64,000 nt of DNA. Source: Phycisphaeraceae bacterium (GTDB lineage Bacteria; Planctomycetota; Phycisphaerae; Phycisphaerales; UBA1924). This document shows positions 1 through 8,605 of this stretch, one piece after another. Position 1 is the stretch's first letter, and each line of letters starts with the position of its first letter. Below the pieces are notes generated by a model. The model did not search any database and was not told where the DNA came from. It saw only the letters and a list, made by a program, of their open reading frames with translations. The position numbers and the translations under genes were made by a program. The stretch is from contig CP075368.1 in the NCBI GenBank assembly GCA_019454185.1, positions 3,513,649 to 3,577,648 of the forward strand, in the 5' to 3' direction.

Positions 1-2
1 AG

Positions 3-572
3 GCGCACCAGCAACTTGAGAACGCGTTGGGCGCGTACCGTGGCGTCGGCGGCGCGCGCTACATTGTGAACGTTGAGGCGGTGCAGATGGTCTCGGACTC
101 ACTGCCGACCCCGGGCGTGCCGGCACCGGTCACGACGGACGTTCGTCTGATGCGTTCATCCCAGACTGTCACCGCGCAGACGGAGTCGGTCGTCCAGTCG
201 ACGACATCAGAGCAATATGTCAGTGGTTGGATCCCAGTCGTCGGAACACAAGCCGTGGGGTATCAGGCCCAGTTCGCGACCGCCGAAGACGGATTCGTCG
301 GCACGCTTCTCGTCGGTTCGGTCGACGCGTCAGAAGGGCATGTCTCGATCCAACTCGCTGGTTGGCTTCTTGATTCCGAGGTGCAGAACAATGCGATGAC
401 GATCGCCGGCGACACGTTCTCATTCGGCGTCGTGAGGCGACAGGAACGAGGCATCCAGACCTCCGTTAACGCGCCGATCGGAGAGAGAGTTGTGCTCGCA
501 GCCGTCAACGGATTCGAGCCGAACACCATCATCGTCGTGACCGGGATCGCGGTGCCGGTGGATCGGAAGTAA
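3..572 (+). CDS. C-terminal part of an unknown protein, cut by the window edge
   Basis: The frame is open from the first complete codon at base 3 and ends at TAA 570-572, so the true start lies outside the window; a TTG at 27 is only the first possible start inside it. About 189 residues are visible. They look beta-rich and soluble, with stretches such as GYQAQFATAEDGFVGTLLVG and GERVVLAAVNGFEPNTI, and there is no membrane segment in this part. The ending loosely resembles beta domains of exported or secretin-like proteins, but I do not recognise a family. It converges on the next gene with a 24-base gap. Confidence 0.6.
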   Translation, partial: AHQQLENALGAYRGVGGARYIVNVEAVQMVSDSLPTPGVPAPVTTDVRLMRSSQTVTAQTESVVQSTTSEQYVSGWIPVVGTQAVGYQAQFATAEDGFVGTLLVGSVDASEGHVSIQLAGWLLDSEVQNNAMTIAGDTFSFGVVRRQERGIQTSVNAPIGERVVLAAVNGFEPNTIIVVTGIAVPVDRK

Positions 573-596
573 TCCCAAAACCGAATTCGGCCCGCC

Positions 597-1433
597 TCAG
601 AACCCCGCCAGGATCTCGGCGAGTTTCAGGCGTTGACGCTCCGGAAGGTGCGCTGCCGCGGCGAGGAACGCAAGCCCGTAGTCCTTCTCCGTCATGCCTC
701 CGGGGTTGACGCCGAGGAACGGTGCCGCGGCTTTGCGGACACGCTCCGCGTCTTCCTGGCTCAGTTGCAGTTGTGCGAGCACGTACTCGAACGCGATGTG
801 ACCCGAGTTCTCAAGGCGATTGATCGAGCGTTCGATGTCGCGTGTAAAGAGAGCGCCCGCATAAGTGGCCGCGACCTGAAGCGTGCCGATGCGTCCGCCC
901 TCGCGTTCGGCCTTGGCCCGGAGATCGGCGTCGAACGCGCGGGTGTATGCGTCGAGCATCGCGTCGAAGCTCTCCTGCTCACTCGGCGAGAGCACATCGC
1001 GGATCTGCTTGCGTAAGGTGGGTTCGTGACGAAGGGGCTCGAAGTGGGCGATCAGATCGAAACTCAGCCGCCCGACGGTGAGCTTGTCCTCGGCCTTCTG
1101 TGCGGCGTCGATCTCCAGCAGCAGCATCAGGTTCCGCGACAGCACGCGATCGAAGAAGGCCTGACGGGCCGCGATCACGGCGTCGACGCGTTGTCGCGTG
1201 TCGGACGAGAGGTTCATGTGCGAGATCGCGGCTTCTTCCGGCGAGGCGTCGAGTTCGCGCAGCGATCCGTCGTAGCGAAGATCCACGAGCGTGGGAGCCG
1301 CGGGACGCGTGGGAACCGGCCCGGCGAGCGTTGGACTGTCATCCGTCGGTGGGTTCTGGGCAAGGGCTGGAGATGCTGGACTGGGCGCGAGAAGCAGCGC
1401 CATCACAAGCGAGGTCATGGCCGTGCGTTGCAT
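597..1433 (-). CDS. Secreted helical protein of unknown function
   Basis: 278 residues. Residues 1-25 form a signal peptide (hydrophobic TSLVMALLLAP, then Ala-rich ALA-Q cleavage site). The mature part is strongly helical and charged, with a segment LSQEDAERVRKAA near residue 225 and LSPSEQESFDAML near 150; both recall the Leu-Ser/Thr-x-x-Gln repeats of Spy/CpxP-like periplasmic proteins. That resemblance is weak and I do not assign the family. It is likely periplasmic or extracytoplasmic. It lies 147 bases downstream of the YoaK-STAS gene on the same strand and could be co-transcribed. Confidence 0.65.
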   Translation of the reverse strand: MQRTAMTSLVMALLLAPSPASPALAQNPPTDDSPTLAGPVPTRPAAPTLVDLRYDGSLRELDASPEEAAISHMNLSSDTRQRVDAVIAARQAFFDRVLSRNLMLLLEIDAAQKAEDKLTVGRLSFDLIAHFEPLRHEPTLRKQIRDVLSPSEQESFDAMLDAYTRAFDADLRAKAEREGGRIGTLQVAATYAGALFTRDIERSINRLENSGHIAFEYVLAQLQLSQEDAERVRKAAAPFLGVNPGGMTEKDYGLAFLAAAAHLPERQRLKLAEILAGF

Positions 1434-1580
1434 CGGTGTCGCTCCTGGCTGTTCGACATCTCGGGAGAACTCGCGTTGGCTGTCGGGCTGTCCGGTTCTG
1501 ATTCGTGATTGTCTCGTCGGACTTTCTCGGATGGGTCTTCGTGCGTGTGTATGGTGCGTGAGCAGGAGTGCGGCGATGGG

Positions 1581-2768
1581 TCAGGCCAGGCCGTGTTCTT
1601 GAAGGATGGCCAGTCCCCGCGCGACGGCGAGCTCAAAGTCCGGGCACGCGCTCATCGGCTCGAGCATCTCGCCGGCTCCGGCCCGACGCAGTTGATCGTA
1701 TTGCTCATGCGAGACGCCCGCGAGCACGAGGTGCCGGTCCTGGGCCTTGAACAGCGCGAGCAACGATCGCAACTCGAACGCCGCGTCTCCGTCGAGCTGG
1801 GTCACGTCGGCAAGATCGAGGATGACTACGCGGACCTCATCCCCGAGACGCTCGGCCCACGCGGTCATATTTGGCAGACTGTGCAACTTCGCGCGCCGGC
1901 CTTTGCGACGCGATTGGTCCTGGCGGATGTGATAGACGCGGATTGCCTGGGGCAGTCCCTCGCCCGCGCCGTTGGCGACAAGGTCCGACGGCTCGATCGC
2001 AGCGATAGGACGCATCGCATCGATCAGGACGATCCAGAGCAGGAACGCGACAGGGGGCACCATCGCGTATGGCCTCGAATAGTCGAACGCCACCGTCCCA
2101 AGCCCCGCGCCGAGCGCGAAAGACCCGAGGATCGACGCGAGCAGAGCGACACGCCGGATCACCGGCTGTGAGAGCGTGTGCGCCACCCGAGCCCGCACGC
2201 CGGGGTCCAGCTTCGAGAGGTCGCGGTCGCGGACCCAGAGCCAGAGGTGCGCCAATTCGATCCCGAGGTCCGTCAGCACGCCTGTCACGTGCGTCGTTCG
2301 CACGACCCCGTTGGAGATCCGCGTGATGGTCGCGTTCTGAAGGCCCATCGCGAAAGAGGCGATGCCGCTGATCCAGACGAGTTGATCATCAGGTGGCTCA
2401 TTGGTGTGCGTCACCCGCAGCGCGAGCATGAAGAGCGTCAGAAAGAGCGCTTGGAGCGCCATCGGCAGCACATAGATCGAGTCCCATCCCCGACGTCGGC
2501 CGATCTCGGTGGTGATCCCCGAGAGGAACGCGCCCCCAAGAAACGTCACCAGCAGGAACATCGCATAGCCAGCGAGGGTCCACGCGCCCGCCGTGCCGCG
2601 GATGCCCTCGACGATGTCGCGTCCGAGGTTTGAGGTGGTGCCGCTGACATGCGAGGTGACGGTGCCGCAGACCAGAAAGGTGATGATGTTGGTGTACCCG
2701 GCGACCCATGCGAGGGTGATCGCCAGCCGCGCCTGCTGGACGAATGAATGTGCCTGGGCGACGAACAC
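1581..2768 (-). CDS. YoaK/DUF1275 membrane protein fused to a STAS domain
   Basis: 395 residues starting at GTG 2768. The N-terminal two thirds are a multi-pass DUF1275 (YoaK) membrane protein: typical opening LAWVAGYTNIITFLVCGTVT, the SHVSGTTSNLG segment and several hydrophobic helices up to about residue 265. From about residue 285 to the end there is a soluble domain with the STAS pattern, including RVVILDLADVTQLDGDAAF, where the Asp/Thr/Asp motif matches the regulatory STAS domain of sulfate transporters and anti-sigma antagonists. DUF1275 substrates are unknown. The STAS domain probably regulates the membrane part or binds a nucleotide or partner; that is inference. Confidence 0.85.
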   Translation of the reverse strand: MFVAQAHSFVQQARLAITLAWVAGYTNIITFLVCGTVTSHVSGTTSNLGRDIVEGIRGTAGAWTLAGYAMFLLVTFLGGAFLSGITTEIGRRRGWDSIYVLPMALQALFLTLFMLALRVTHTNEPPDDQLVWISGIASFAMGLQNATITRISNGVVRTTHVTGVLTDLGIELAHLWLWVRDRDLSKLDPGVRARVAHTLSQPVIRRVALLASILGSFALGAGLGTVAFDYSRPYAMVPPVAFLLWIVLIDAMRPIAAIEPSDLVANGAGEGLPQAIRVYHIRQDQSRRKGRRAKLHSLPNMTAWAERLGDEVRVVILDLADVTQLDGDAAFELRSLLALFKAQDRHLVLAGVSHEQYDQLRRAGAGEMLEPMSACPDFELAVARGLAILQEHGLA

Positions 2769-3005
2769 GAAGCGTTCCGGGGAGCGTCAGGGCACGCTCC
2801 GTTGCCAATCTGCGATGATACGGGGATCGGCCTGTTCGGGGCCGGTGTTTATCTGGACCCACTCGGAGTCCCGGGGCGAACTTTCGCGCGCGCGGGCAAG
2901 TACCATTGACCGAGTCGGTGCCGCTGGCCGATCTTTGGAGTTTCGCCGTCTCACGCCCCGCGTCAGGATCCTTCCCGCGGCGGCATACAGGAGAGAGGTC
3001 GGTCT

Positions 3006-4832
3006 ATGTGCGGTATTGTTGGTTATATCGGTTCGAAGCCGGCGCAACAGATCCTGATCGAGGGCCTGAAGCGGCTCGAGTATCGCGGGTACGACTCTGC
3101 GGGAGTGGCGATCCTGAATGGCGGGCTGCACGTCTGCCGCGCTGTTGGCAGGGTTGCGAATCTTGAGGACAAGCTCGAGCAGATCGGGGGCTATCACGGC
3201 ACCGTGGGCCTCGCGCACACCCGCTGGGCCACGCACGGCGGCGTGACCGAGCCGAACGCACATCCACACCGCGATGACAAGAGCGGGATCTGCCTCGTTC
3301 ACAACGGCATCATCGAGAACTACTCGGTTCTGAAGGCCTACCTGCAGGAGAAGGGGCACGTCTTCACGAGCGAGACCGATACCGAGGTCCTCGCGATGCT
3401 TATAGGCGAGCTCTATGAGGGCGATCTTGAGAAGGCCGTGCAGGCCGCGCTCCGCGAGGTGACGGGCGCGTACGCGATCGCCGTCATTTGCGAAAGAGAG
3501 CCGGGCGTGCTGGTGTGCGCGCGCAAGGGTTCGCCCCTCTTGGTGGGGATCGGCAACGGCGAGTACATCATCGCCTCCGACGCCTCCGCCATCGTCGCCC
3601 ACACGACACAGGCCATGCCGCTCGACGACTACAACGTCGTGCGGATCACGCGAGATGGCTTCCGCTCGTCGGACATTCACGACGTGGAGGTCTCGCCGAA
3701 GGTGATGCAACTCGAACTCGACCTTGAGCAGATCGAACTCGGTCGCTTCGAGCACTACATGCAGAAGGAGATCTACGAGCAGCCCGCGGCTCTCCGCAAC
3801 TGCTTCCGTGGTCGTATCGCGATAGAAGATGGAAAAGTCGTGCTCGGCGGTCTGAGCACCTACGCGAAGGAACTGGTCCGTGCGGGGCGTGTGATTCTGA
3901 CCGGGCAGGGCACGGCCCTCCACGCCGCGATGATCGGCGAGTACATGCTGGAGGATCTCGCCAAGATCCCCGCCTGCGCCGAGTACGCCAGCGAGTTCCG
4001 CTACCGCAACCCGATCATCGAAGACGGCACCGTCGTCATCGCGGTGAGCCAATCAGGCGAGACCGCCGACACGCTGGCCGCGCTCGAAGAGGCCAAGGAT
4101 CGCGGCGCGCTCTCGCTCGGCGTCGTGAACGTCGTCGGCTCCACCATCTCGCGCCAGACCGATGCGGGCGTCTACCTCCGCGTCGGCCCTGAGATCGGCG
4201 TCGCCTCCACCAAGGCATTCGTCGGACAGGTCGCCGTGCTCTCTCTCATCACGCTCTTCATGGCCCGCAGGCGCGTCATGTCCGCCGACCAGTGCGCCCG
4301 CTGGCTCGAACAGCTCCAGTCGATCCCCGACAAGGTTGAGCGCGTGCTGGAGCAATCCGAGCGCATCAGGAAGGTCACCGAGCGTTACTGCGACCGCGAG
4401 AACTGGCTCTTCCTGGGCCGCGGCTACAACTATCCCACGGCCCTCGAAGGCGCGCTCAAGCTCAAAGAAATCTCCTACATCCACGCTGAGGGCATGCCCG
4501 CGGCCGAGATGAAGCATGGACCCATCGCGCTCATCAACGAGGGCATGCCCGCCGTCTTCATCGCCAACAAGGGACGCCAGTACGACAAGGTCATGTCCAA
4601 CATCGCCGAGGTCCGCGCCCGAGGGGGCCACGTCATCGCCGTCGCCACCGAAGGCGATGAAGAGATCAAGCGCCATGTCGAGGAGGTCCTCTACGTGCCG
4701 GAGATCATCGAGCCCCTCAGCCCGATGCTTACCGTGATCCCGTTGCAACTCATGGCCTACCACGCCGCGGTGATCCGAGGCCACGACGTCGACAAGCCCC
4801 GCAACCTCGCCAAGTCCGTCACGGTCGAGTGA
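3006..4832 (+). CDS. glmS: Glutamine-fructose-6-phosphate aminotransferase (isomerizing)
   Basis: 608 residues, the normal length. It converts fructose-6-phosphate and glutamine to glucosamine-6-phosphate, the first step toward UDP-GlcNAc for cell wall and surface glycans; cytosolic. It starts MCGIVGYIG, so Cys2 is the N-terminal nucleophile of the glutaminase domain (about 1-235). Two SIS sugar-isomerase domains follow; visible signatures are SQSGETADTL near residue 347, STKAFVGQ near 400 and the LEGALKLKEISYIHAEG stretch near 475. The C-terminus PRNLAKSVTVE is the canonical family ending that shapes the active site. The start is preceded by GAGAGAGGT. No ribozyme-like region is obvious upstream. 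Confidence 0.98.
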   Translation: MCGIVGYIGSKPAQQILIEGLKRLEYRGYDSAGVAILNGGLHVCRAVGRVANLEDKLEQIGGYHGTVGLAHTRWATHGGVTEPNAHPHRDDKSGICLVHNGIIENYSVLKAYLQEKGHVFTSETDTEVLAMLIGELYEGDLEKAVQAALREVTGAYAIAVICEREPGVLVCARKGSPLLVGIGNGEYIIASDASAIVAHTTQAMPLDDYNVVRITRDGFRSSDIHDVEVSPKVMQLELDLEQIELGRFEHYMQKEIYEQPAALRNCFRGRIAIEDGKVVLGGLSTYAKELVRAGRVILTGQGTALHAAMIGEYMLEDLAKIPACAEYASEFRYRNPIIEDGTVVIAVSQSGETADTLAALEEAKDRGALSLGVVNVVGSTISRQTDAGVYLRVGPEIGVASTKAFVGQVAVLSLITLFMARRRVMSADQCARWLEQLQSIPDKVERVLEQSERIRKVTERYCDRENWLFLGRGYNYPTALEGALKLKEISYIHAEGMPAAEMKHGPIALINEGMPAVFIANKGRQYDKVMSNIAEVRARGGHVIAVATEGDEEIKRHVEEVLYVPEIIEPLSPMLTVIPLQLMAYHAAVIRGHDVDKPRNLAKSVTVE

Positions 4833-5121
4833 GCTTGAGTGAGTGCCACTGGTTGCCTGCCAGCCAGTGCGATGAACATTGCAATCCGAGACGCTGGTGT
4901 GCGCCAGTCGGGTGCCGCCAGTTCCTGTCGCTTGGTGACGGAACTGGTGCTCTTCGCCGCGCACAGCGCGAGCGTTTCTCCTGCGCCAGCGGAGCCAATT
5001 GGACTTCGTTTCTTGCCATGCTCCAACTCTCCTCCCGGTTCCTTTCCTCGCCGACCCCATTTGGTACACTCCGCTCTATCCGCGGCTCGCCTCTCGCTGC
5101 CGCGATCTGAAGGAGTGTCGT
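4833..5121 (+). other. Gene-free, structured region between glmS and the next gene
   Basis: 289 bases with no supported gene. Besides the hairpin at 4847-4869 it contains a second perfect inverted repeat: CCAGTTCC (about 4917-4924) and GGAACTGG (about 4939-4946). A third short repeat (GCTGG...CCAG, about 4892-4907) lies between them. A -10-like TACACT sits near 5070, which would leave a leader of about 45 bases before the ATG at 5122. The region may hold the promoter and leader of the downstream gene; no known RNA family is recognised. Confidence 0.4.
4847..4869 (+). terminator. Stem-loop just after glmS, possible terminator or leader element
   Basis: CACTGGTTG (4847-4855) pairs with CAGCCAGTG (4861-4869) around a five-base loop, a 9 bp stem including one G-T pair. 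It begins 14 bases after the glmS stop. There is no T tract after it, so it is not a textbook Rho-independent terminator; it may stop transcription, stabilise the glmS mRNA 3' end, or belong to a larger structured region (see 4917-4946). Confidence 0.4.
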
Positions 5122-7338
5122 ATGCCGTCGATCCGGGCGATGTGTCTTGCCGCCACACTGGCGTGTGCCTCTGCCGCGCAGGATGCGCCTCCCCCGCCCC
5201 CCGATCGCGAGGTCTCCCCTGACGCGACCGCTGTCCCCGAAACAGCTCCCGCGACCAACCCCACGCTCGCCACGGCCGAGAGCGTCCGCGCCACACCCGT
5301 CTATCAGGCCACGGTAGAAGAGAATCTCGCGTTCGAACGCGCCACCCTCGGTGCCGAGTATGAACGTCTGGGTGATCGCAACTCCAAATGGGACGCCGTC
5401 GCCCGCGATTTCCTTGAGGAATATGCCCAGGCATCTGCCGATCAGCGGCTGACGCTCACCGATCGTCCGCGCCTTCGGGGCTACGCCGCGCGCCTGCGAG
5501 AAACCGGATGTTCTGATCCCCTCGTGAACGCACTCGTCGCGCAGGTGCGGGTCGCCTTCAACGACGCGAAGAACCCTGTTGCGGAAGTCTCGCAAGCCGC
5601 CGAAGCCCTCCGCGCGTCAAACCACTCGCTCAGCCGCAAGGCGTGGGTGGAATGGAAACTCGCCGAAGCCCTCGCCAACGCCAAGCGACCGGACGAGGCA
5701 GCGCTCCAGGCCTCCATCGCAGCGGACGCCTTTCTCGCTCTCGCCGCCGATCGAAACGCGCCGCGCATCCCCTCCCGCTACTTCTACTCACGACTCCGCG
5801 GATTCGTCACACACACACTGGACGAGACCGCCGCCGCCGATTTCTGCAATCGCTTCGAGCAAGCCACCGACGATCAATGGCTCAGCAACATGCTCTGGGC
5901 AAGTCTGCATGAGAGCATTGGTTGGCGTCGTCGCGGCGGCGGCTTCACCAACACCGTCACCCAGGAGGGTTGGAAGGGCTACGACAAGCTGATGCCGCTC
6001 GCCGCCAAGCGCTACGAGGCCGCCCACGCGCTCGCGCCCGATCGTCCCGAAGCCGCCTCGAGCATGATCTCCCTCTCCAACATGGGCTTCGGCTCGCGCC
6101 CCGATGACCCCGTCTACTGGTTCCGCGCCGCCACCGATGCCGAGTTCGATCACATCTGGGCTTACCGGACCCTCCGCTGGCACCTGCGCCCGCGCTGGGG
6201 CGGGTCGTACGCCATGATGATCTCGTTCGCCACATGGTGCGTCAAGAGCGGGCGCTTCGACACCGAAGTCCCCCTCCAGTACCTCGAGATCCTCGACGAC
6301 CTCGTCGATGAAGTGGACGACACCCGCACCATCATGCGCGTCCCCGGCGTCTACGAGACCATCGAAGAACTCGCGCAGGCCTATTCGGTCGCCGATCCCC
6401 CCGCCGGTGAGGCGCGCCTCCGCCAGCTCCGCACCGTTCAGGCGATCGCCGCATGGCACACCGGTCGGCGCGAAACCCTGGCACGGATCTACAACGACAC
6501 GCGCCGGAACCTCGACACCGCGACCCTCACGCGCTTCCGCGTCCCGGACGGCAACCTCCGCGCCGAGGCCTTCCTCGCCATGACGGCAAACGCAGCCGCC
6601 TACGACCGCATGTGGGATTCAATCCAGAACAACGACTTCGACGGCGCACACGCGATCGCCGTGGAGGCCCGCGCATCCACCGATGAGGCCCGCAAGCAAG
6701 ACATCCCCATCGCGGACCTCGCCGTGAAGCGCACCCGCCTGCTTCGTGACTACCACGCGGGTGACTGGGCAGACCTCGAGCTCGGCGCCTTCGCATCATG
6801 GGATTCCAACGGCGGCGCGTGGATCACCGTTGATCATGGCGCGGTGCGCGTGAGCACCTCAAAGAGCGAGTTCTGCCTCTTCCGCCTCCTGGACGATGTC
6901 GGCGCCAGGTACGAAGCCCAGATCGACATCGATTTCAGCGCGCTACACGTCGCGCAAGGCGTGAGCGTCGGCTTCGCAATCGGCTATGAATGGATGAGCT
7001 CAAAGAACGCCCGCTGGGTCGGCGCGTGCGTTCTCCCGGGAGCACAGCGCGCCGATGTCGCCTTGGGCTGGGCACGCAAGCCCCGCCACGCCGTGCCCAT
7101 CGACACCCGCGCACACGTCCGCGTCGTCCGCTACGACGATCGCATCATCTTTACCGTCAACGGCCAGGAGATCCTCGACGGACCACTGCCCGTTGACGAC
7201 GCATGGTCCGCAGGAAACGGCCTCGCCATCGGCGGCATCCTCCCCGTCGGCGCAGGACAGGTCCAGTTCTCCAACGGACGAATCCGCAAACTCACTGAAT
7301 GCCCGCCCCAGCCCGGCGGCGACAAGCCCCGCTTCTGA
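5122..7338 (+). CDS. Large secreted helical-repeat protein with a C-terminal jelly-roll-like domain
   Basis: 738 residues. I chose ATG 5122 because AAGGAG lies nine bases upstream and a signal peptide follows directly (CLAATLACASAAQ); the frame is open further upstream but that part does not look coding. After a Pro-rich linker (about 22-60) residues 60-560 are helical, with TPR-like content such as AVARDFLEEYAQASADQRL and many Ala/Trp/Tyr positions. The last 170 residues have the pattern of a LamG/DUF1080-like beta-sandwich, for example VGFAIGYEWMSS and RYDDRIIFTVNGQEILDG. Function unknown; likely extracytoplasmic, perhaps glycan-binding. A membrane-protein gene follows after 34 bases. Confidence 0.75.
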   Translation: MPSIRAMCLAATLACASAAQDAPPPPPDREVSPDATAVPETAPATNPTLATAESVRATPVYQATVEENLAFERATLGAEYERLGDRNSKWDAVARDFLEEYAQASADQRLTLTDRPRLRGYAARLRETGCSDPLVNALVAQVRVAFNDAKNPVAEVSQAAEALRASNHSLSRKAWVEWKLAEALANAKRPDEAALQASIAADAFLALAADRNAPRIPSRYFYSRLRGFVTHTLDETAAADFCNRFEQATDDQWLSNMLWASLHESIGWRRRGGGFTNTVTQEGWKGYDKLMPLAAKRYEAAHALAPDRPEAASSMISLSNMGFGSRPDDPVYWFRAATDAEFDHIWAYRTLRWHLRPRWGGSYAMMISFATWCVKSGRFDTEVPLQYLEILDDLVDEVDDTRTIMRVPGVYETIEELAQAYSVADPPAGEARLRQLRTVQAIAAWHTGRRETLARIYNDTRRNLDTATLTRFRVPDGNLRAEAFLAMTANAAAYDRMWDSIQNNDFDGAHAIAVEARASTDEARKQDIPIADLAVKRTRLLRDYHAGDWADLELGAFASWDSNGGAWITVDHGAVRVSTSKSEFCLFRLLDDVGARYEAQIDIDFSALHVAQGVSVGFAIGYEWMSSKNARWVGACVLPGAQRADVALGWARKPRHAVPIDTRAHVRVVRYDDRIIFTVNGQEILDGPLPVDDAWSAGNGLAIGGILPVGAGQVQFSNGRIRKLTECPPQPGGDKPRF

Positions 7339-7372
7339 CTCGGCCAACGGCGTCCCACTCTACGGGACTCAG

Positions 7373-7990
7373 ATGATGTCTCTCTCCACCATTTCCCCCA
7401 CCAAGTCCAACGCCGCCCGCGCGCCACGCGGCGTCATTGTCACCATCCGGCCGCGCATCCAGGCCGACGACTCGATCGTCCTCTCCGACCGCGGCTGGCG
7501 CTACGCTCGCCGTGCCTCGATGCCCATCCTCAGCGCACTCATCGCGCTCGTCCTCTTCATTGTCTCGCCGCCGTCGAAGTTACCCGCCCACATGGATCTG
7601 TACATCGCCGGTGCTCTCGTCGTCATGCTCGTCTATGCGCTGATCCAGTGGAGAGCGAGCGACATGGTGACTCTCGATGCCCTCTCCGGCACCGTGAAGT
7701 GGGTCCGCCGCCGCGGCATCCATGCGCGATACGCCGAATACCCGATGAACGACGTCGCCGTTGTCTCCTGCCGCGTCCAGTGGGATCAGGGCACCCGCCG
7801 CGACAAGTGGCGGCAGCCGATCGACCTCGGCCTCGCCGACATTTCCGGCGTCGCCATCGTCGCGGGCGACAATGCCATGCTCCTCAAGGGCTCGCACGAC
7901 GCGAATGAGATCCACGCCTACCTCGACTCGCTCCCCGAGCCGCTCAAAAGCCTTGAACGCGCTGAACCCTGGCTGATCGCGATCGAGTGA
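7373..7990 (+). CDS. Small membrane protein with a PH-like cytosolic part
   Basis: 205 residues from ATG 7373 (a second ATG is the next codon). Residues 1-49 are soluble, two membrane helices lie at about 50-66 and 76-93, and residues 95-205 form a soluble domain with the feel of a bacterial PH-like (YcxB/DUF304-type) fold: DMVTLDALSGTVKWVRRRG followed by alternating strands and a final helix. This layout (strand, TM hairpin, PH-like domain) is common in uncharacterised membrane proteins; I do not assign a function. The 34-base spacing from the preceding secreted protein suggests one operon. Confidence 0.7.
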   Translation: MMSLSTISPTKSNAARAPRGVIVTIRPRIQADDSIVLSDRGWRYARRASMPILSALIALVLFIVSPPSKLPAHMDLYIAGALVVMLVYALIQWRASDMVTLDALSGTVKWVRRRGIHARYAEYPMNDVAVVSCRVQWDQGTRRDKWRQPIDLGLADISGVAIVAGDNAMLLKGSHDANEIHAYLDSLPEPLKSLERAEPWLIAIE

Positions 7991-8297
7991 GTTCGCGCCT
8001 TGTTTTGCGTTCCACATTCGGGACGACGCGAGGTTTCCGACGCCGTGGAGTGCGTTGTGGATAACGCACGGTATCCACTCAGCATGCGAGTCGTGCTTCG
8101 AGCCACATGACAAGCATCTCGGCGATAAACCATTCGCTTGCATCAACTTACAATGAATTTGTTATCGGCCCTTCCGTTGATGATTCCGAGTCCAACTGCG
8201 GTGGATTCCCGCGAATCTTGGCCATGATTGGCCATGCAAGGTTGATGTGATCCCCCAGTTCAAGTATTCTGCGCGCAACCTGCAAGGAGGTACTGCT
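7991..8297 (+). other. Intergenic region before the Cys-rich peptide gene
   Basis: 307 bases with no gene I can support. It is locally AT-richer (about 8105-8175) than its surroundings, consistent with a promoter for the gene at 8298, but I cannot place convincing -35/-10 boxes. It also contains the tandem TGGCCA palindromes listed separately. Confidence 0.4.
8219..8237 (+). promoter_or_regulatory. Tandem TTGGCCATG repeats, possible operator
   Basis: TTGGCCATG occurs at 8219-8227 and again at 8229-8237. Each copy contains the palindrome TGGCCA, and the copies are 10 bp apart, one helical turn, about 60 bases before the start of the Cys-rich peptide gene. Two in-phase palindromes are typical of a dimeric regulator binding site, but this is inference from pattern only. 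Confidence 0.3.
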
Positions 8298-8534
8298 ATG
8301 CGACAGAATCGATTCGTGACCGCTGCGTTCGGGTTGGTCTGCTGTCTCTCAACGTTCTCGGTCGTTCTTGCATCAACGGGCGATGGCGCTCAGTGCGGCA
8401 AGACGAACTGCGGCTCGACATTGACGATTCGGAGTTGCTACGCGTGCTGCGTGACGAACTGCACGGACGCGACGGGGTGCCAGGATTGGTGCGACAACAA
8501 ACTCTTCCCCGCGGGAGATCCCTCCAATCCGTGA
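8298..8534 (+). CDS. Small secreted cysteine-rich peptide
   Basis: 78 residues. ATG 8298 is chosen over an upstream in-frame ATG (8247) because AAGGAGG lies just before it and a signal peptide follows (residues 1-27, with FGLVCCLSTFSVVLAS). The mature peptide of about 50 residues has eight cysteines in CGKTNC, CYACCVTNC and GCQDWC groups and almost no hydrophobic core, so it is probably held by four disulfides outside the cytoplasm. It matches no family I know. It is followed directly by a strong terminator and so is probably a single-gene transcript, which fits a highly expressed secreted product. Confidence 0.7.
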   Translation: MRQNRFVTAAFGLVCCLSTFSVVLASTGDGAQCGKTNCGSTLTIRSCYACCVTNCTDATGCQDWCDNKLFPAGDPSNP

Positions 8535-8554
8535 CTTGACTGGAGTGTGGCCGC

Positions 8555-8590
8555 ACGCGGCTCGATGAGAATCGAGCCGCGTCTTTCTTC
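8555..8590 (+). terminator. Rho-independent terminator after the Cys-rich peptide gene
   Basis: A perfect 12 bp stem, ACGCGGCTCGAT (8555-8566) with ATCGAGCCGCGT (8571-8582), closes a GAGA tetraloop and is followed by the T-rich CTTTCTTCT. It starts 20 bases after the stop codon and separates the small peptide gene from the next gene. Confidence 0.9.
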
Positions 8591-8605
8591 TGGGGAGGTC
8601 CAGAC

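Noticed and set aside
2769..3005. glmS ribozyme upstream of glmS
   Set aside because: No matching core sequence or length is visible; this ribozyme is typical of Firmicutes.
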